A stretch of DNA of 64,000 nt from Lichenifustis flavocetrariae (GTDB taxonomy: Bacteria > Pseudomonadota > Alphaproteobacteria > Rhizobiales > Beijerinckiaceae): positions 558,001 to 622,000 of the forward strand of contig NZ_JAMOIM010000001.1 in NCBI RefSeq assembly GCF_026130545.1, given 5' to 3'. The position numbers were made by a program, and so were the translations under genes. The notes below the pieces were generated by a model. It searched no databases. It saw only the letters and a program-made list of their open reading frames with translations, and was not told the origin of the DNA. Of the stretch, positions 62,999 through 64,000 are shown in pieces; positions within the stretch are counted from its first letter, which is position 1; each line of letters begins with the position of its first letter.

Positions 62999-63732
62999 GC
63001 GCCAGCTCCGCTCCGCGGCCGAGGAGCGCGCGTCAGCTAGACGCTCGGCCGAAGGCACCTCCGCTCGTTCGAACGACGTTGACCGAGCAAACCTACGAGT
63101 TGCTGAAAGAGCGCATCCTTGACCAGGTGCTCGCGCCGGGCACACGCCTCAACATCGATGCCTTGACGCGGGATCTCGGCGTCAGTTCCTCGCCGCTACG
63201 GGAAGCTTTGGCCCGGCTTGAGGCCGAACGACTGGTCGCCTCGGAACTTTACAGCGGCTATACGGTCGCGCCCGAGCCGACGCCACGCTACCTGCTCGAC
63301 CTCATTGATTTCCGGCTCATGCTTGAAAGCCATAGCGCGCTTGTCGGCGCACCGCGCAAGGACCCATCCATCCTCTCCGAGATGCGCGCTATGGTCCGCC
63401 AGATGGCTGCCACCCACAAGCTCGGTACGCGCTACAAGCAGTATCGTCGTTTCGTGGACGCCGACATCCGCTTCCATCAGGCGATCGTGCGCAGCGGTGG
63501 TAACGAGGTCGTGATCCAGGCATATTCCGGCATGAACGCCATCCTGCATCAGGCTCGGCTTTACCTCCATCGCTCAGGTGGCGAGGCGCGGGCCGTCGAA
63601 GTGGCGCAGGAGCATGGGACCATCTTGCGCGCATTTGAGGACGGCGACGGCGATGCCGCAAGTCGCGCACTAGCGTATCACCTTGAAGGCGGCAGGCGCC
63701 GGCTCATCATCAGCGGATCGAACCAAGCCTGA
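62995..63732 (+). CDS. GntR family regulator, FCD subgroup
   Basis: A 245-residue regulator with an extended basic N-terminus, winged helix (TYELLKERILDQVLAPGTRL, recognition part LGVSSSPLREALARLE) and FCD domain with DADIRFHQAIV and QEHGTILRAFEDGD as metal/ligand sites. It is coupled to the YciI-like gene and divergent from the MFS/KdgD operon, which it probably represses. Confidence 0.87.
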   Translation: MSASSAPRPRSARQLDARPKAPPLVRTTLTEQTYELLKERILDQVLAPGTRLNIDALTRDLGVSSSPLREALARLEAERLVASELYSGYTVAPEPTPRYLLDLIDFRLMLESHSALVGAPRKDPSILSEMRAMVRQMAATHKLGTRYKQYRRFVDADIRFHQAIVRSGGNEVVIQAYSGMNAILHQARLYLHRSGGEARAVEVAQEHGTILRAFEDGDGDAASRALAYHLEGGRRRLIISGSNQA

Positions 63733-63869
63733 GCTCGGGTTTAGCCTTTGCAAGGCATTGAGCGACCCCCTCGACATTCCTCCTGCAAATGTCCGCTTCT
63801 GAGGAGCACCATTCTTGGAGCGTACGACTAAAATGGGCGCACTGCAGGCTGGCTGCTCTTCGCCGGATG

Positions 63870-64000
63870 TTGGCGGAAGAACGAACCCGCTGCGGGGGAT
63901 GGCGCTCGTGGCGAGGTTTGAGGTGAGAGGTCGTCCGGCAAGCGCTGTTTGGGCGCGCTCGGGCGCGGGCTGAGCATTGAGGTTCCTTTCACCCGAGGAA
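63870..64000 (+). mobile_element. Left end of a second IS91-like element, cut by window edge
   Basis: These 131 bases resemble 42380-42508: CGAACCCGCTGCG, CGTGGCGAGGTTTGAG and TTCCTTTCACCC are shared, with the same order and spacing. In the first copy they precede the recombinase gene of the IS91-like unit, so a second copy in the same orientation starts here. 63733-63869 has no gene. Confidence 0.65.

Overview
The window is about 64 kb of GC-rich DNA with tightly packed operons, many 4-base ATGA start/stop overlaps, LOV-type photoreceptor kinases of the HWE/HisKA_2 class, TctDE- and SsuABC-like systems, and several GntR/FCD-controlled ABC or MFS catabolic operons. This points to an alphaproteobacterium of the Hyphomicrobiales (Methylobacteriaceae, Beijerinckiaceae or Boseaceae-like). 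I cannot name a genus. There is no rRNA gene, no intact tRNA gene and no CRISPR array.

Layout. (1) 1-4860: the right end of an integrated island: replication-type ATPase (cut by the window edge), Toprim protein, small proteins, AlpA regulator, tyrosine integrase, ending at a 3' fragment of a tRNA-Arg(ACG) gene that marks the attachment site. (2) 5.3-10.6 kb: chromosomal-looking genes: a broken fatty-acyl-type regulator, an EamA transporter, a YcxB-like membrane protein, and an operon of an alpha/beta-hydrolase/Gluconate_2-dh3 fusion plus a GMC oxidoreductase. (3) 10.7-21.0 kb: a complete catabolic operon (sugar-type ABC importer with a fused double permease, SDR, 3-hydroxyacyl-CoA-dehydrogenase-like enzyme, BKACE, two SMP-30 lactonases) facing a GntR regulator across a clear palindrome. 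(4) 21.0-26.1 kb: a response regulator, a LOV histidine kinase and a divergent LOV hybrid kinase. (5) 26.1-32.8 kb: a decayed zone rich in gene fragments (hydrolase, LysE, NIPSNAP, XRE, ABC ATPase with an in-frame stop, subtilase) among intact LysR, permease and M20 genes. (6) 32.9-42.1 kb: a DeoR-controlled polyol/sugar locus (HAD, FGGY kinase, BtpA, SDR, MalK/F/G-type ABC importer). (7) 42.4-45.7 kb: nested insertion sequences carrying four small hairpin-forming inserts inside transposase genes. (8) 45.8-58.2 kb: a TctDE-like two-component system, a sulfonate/nitrate-type ABC operon headed by a secreted beta-propeller, an MFS/TPP-enzyme/secreted-ABM operon, and a divergent GntR/propeller/ABM operon. 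(9) 58.5-63.7 kb: a DHDPS-family sugar-acid dehydratase operon with an MFS permease, a duplicated-domain protein of unknown role, a DUF1932-type dehydrogenase and a divergent GntR. The window ends in the left end of a second IS91-like element.

The strongest candidates for something new are the 53-54 bp hairpin elements inserted in transposase reading frames, whose copies show compensatory stem changes; the BKACE/lactonase operon, which fits an oxidative deoxy-sugar pathway; and the repeated pairing of secreted propeller and secreted ABM-domain genes.
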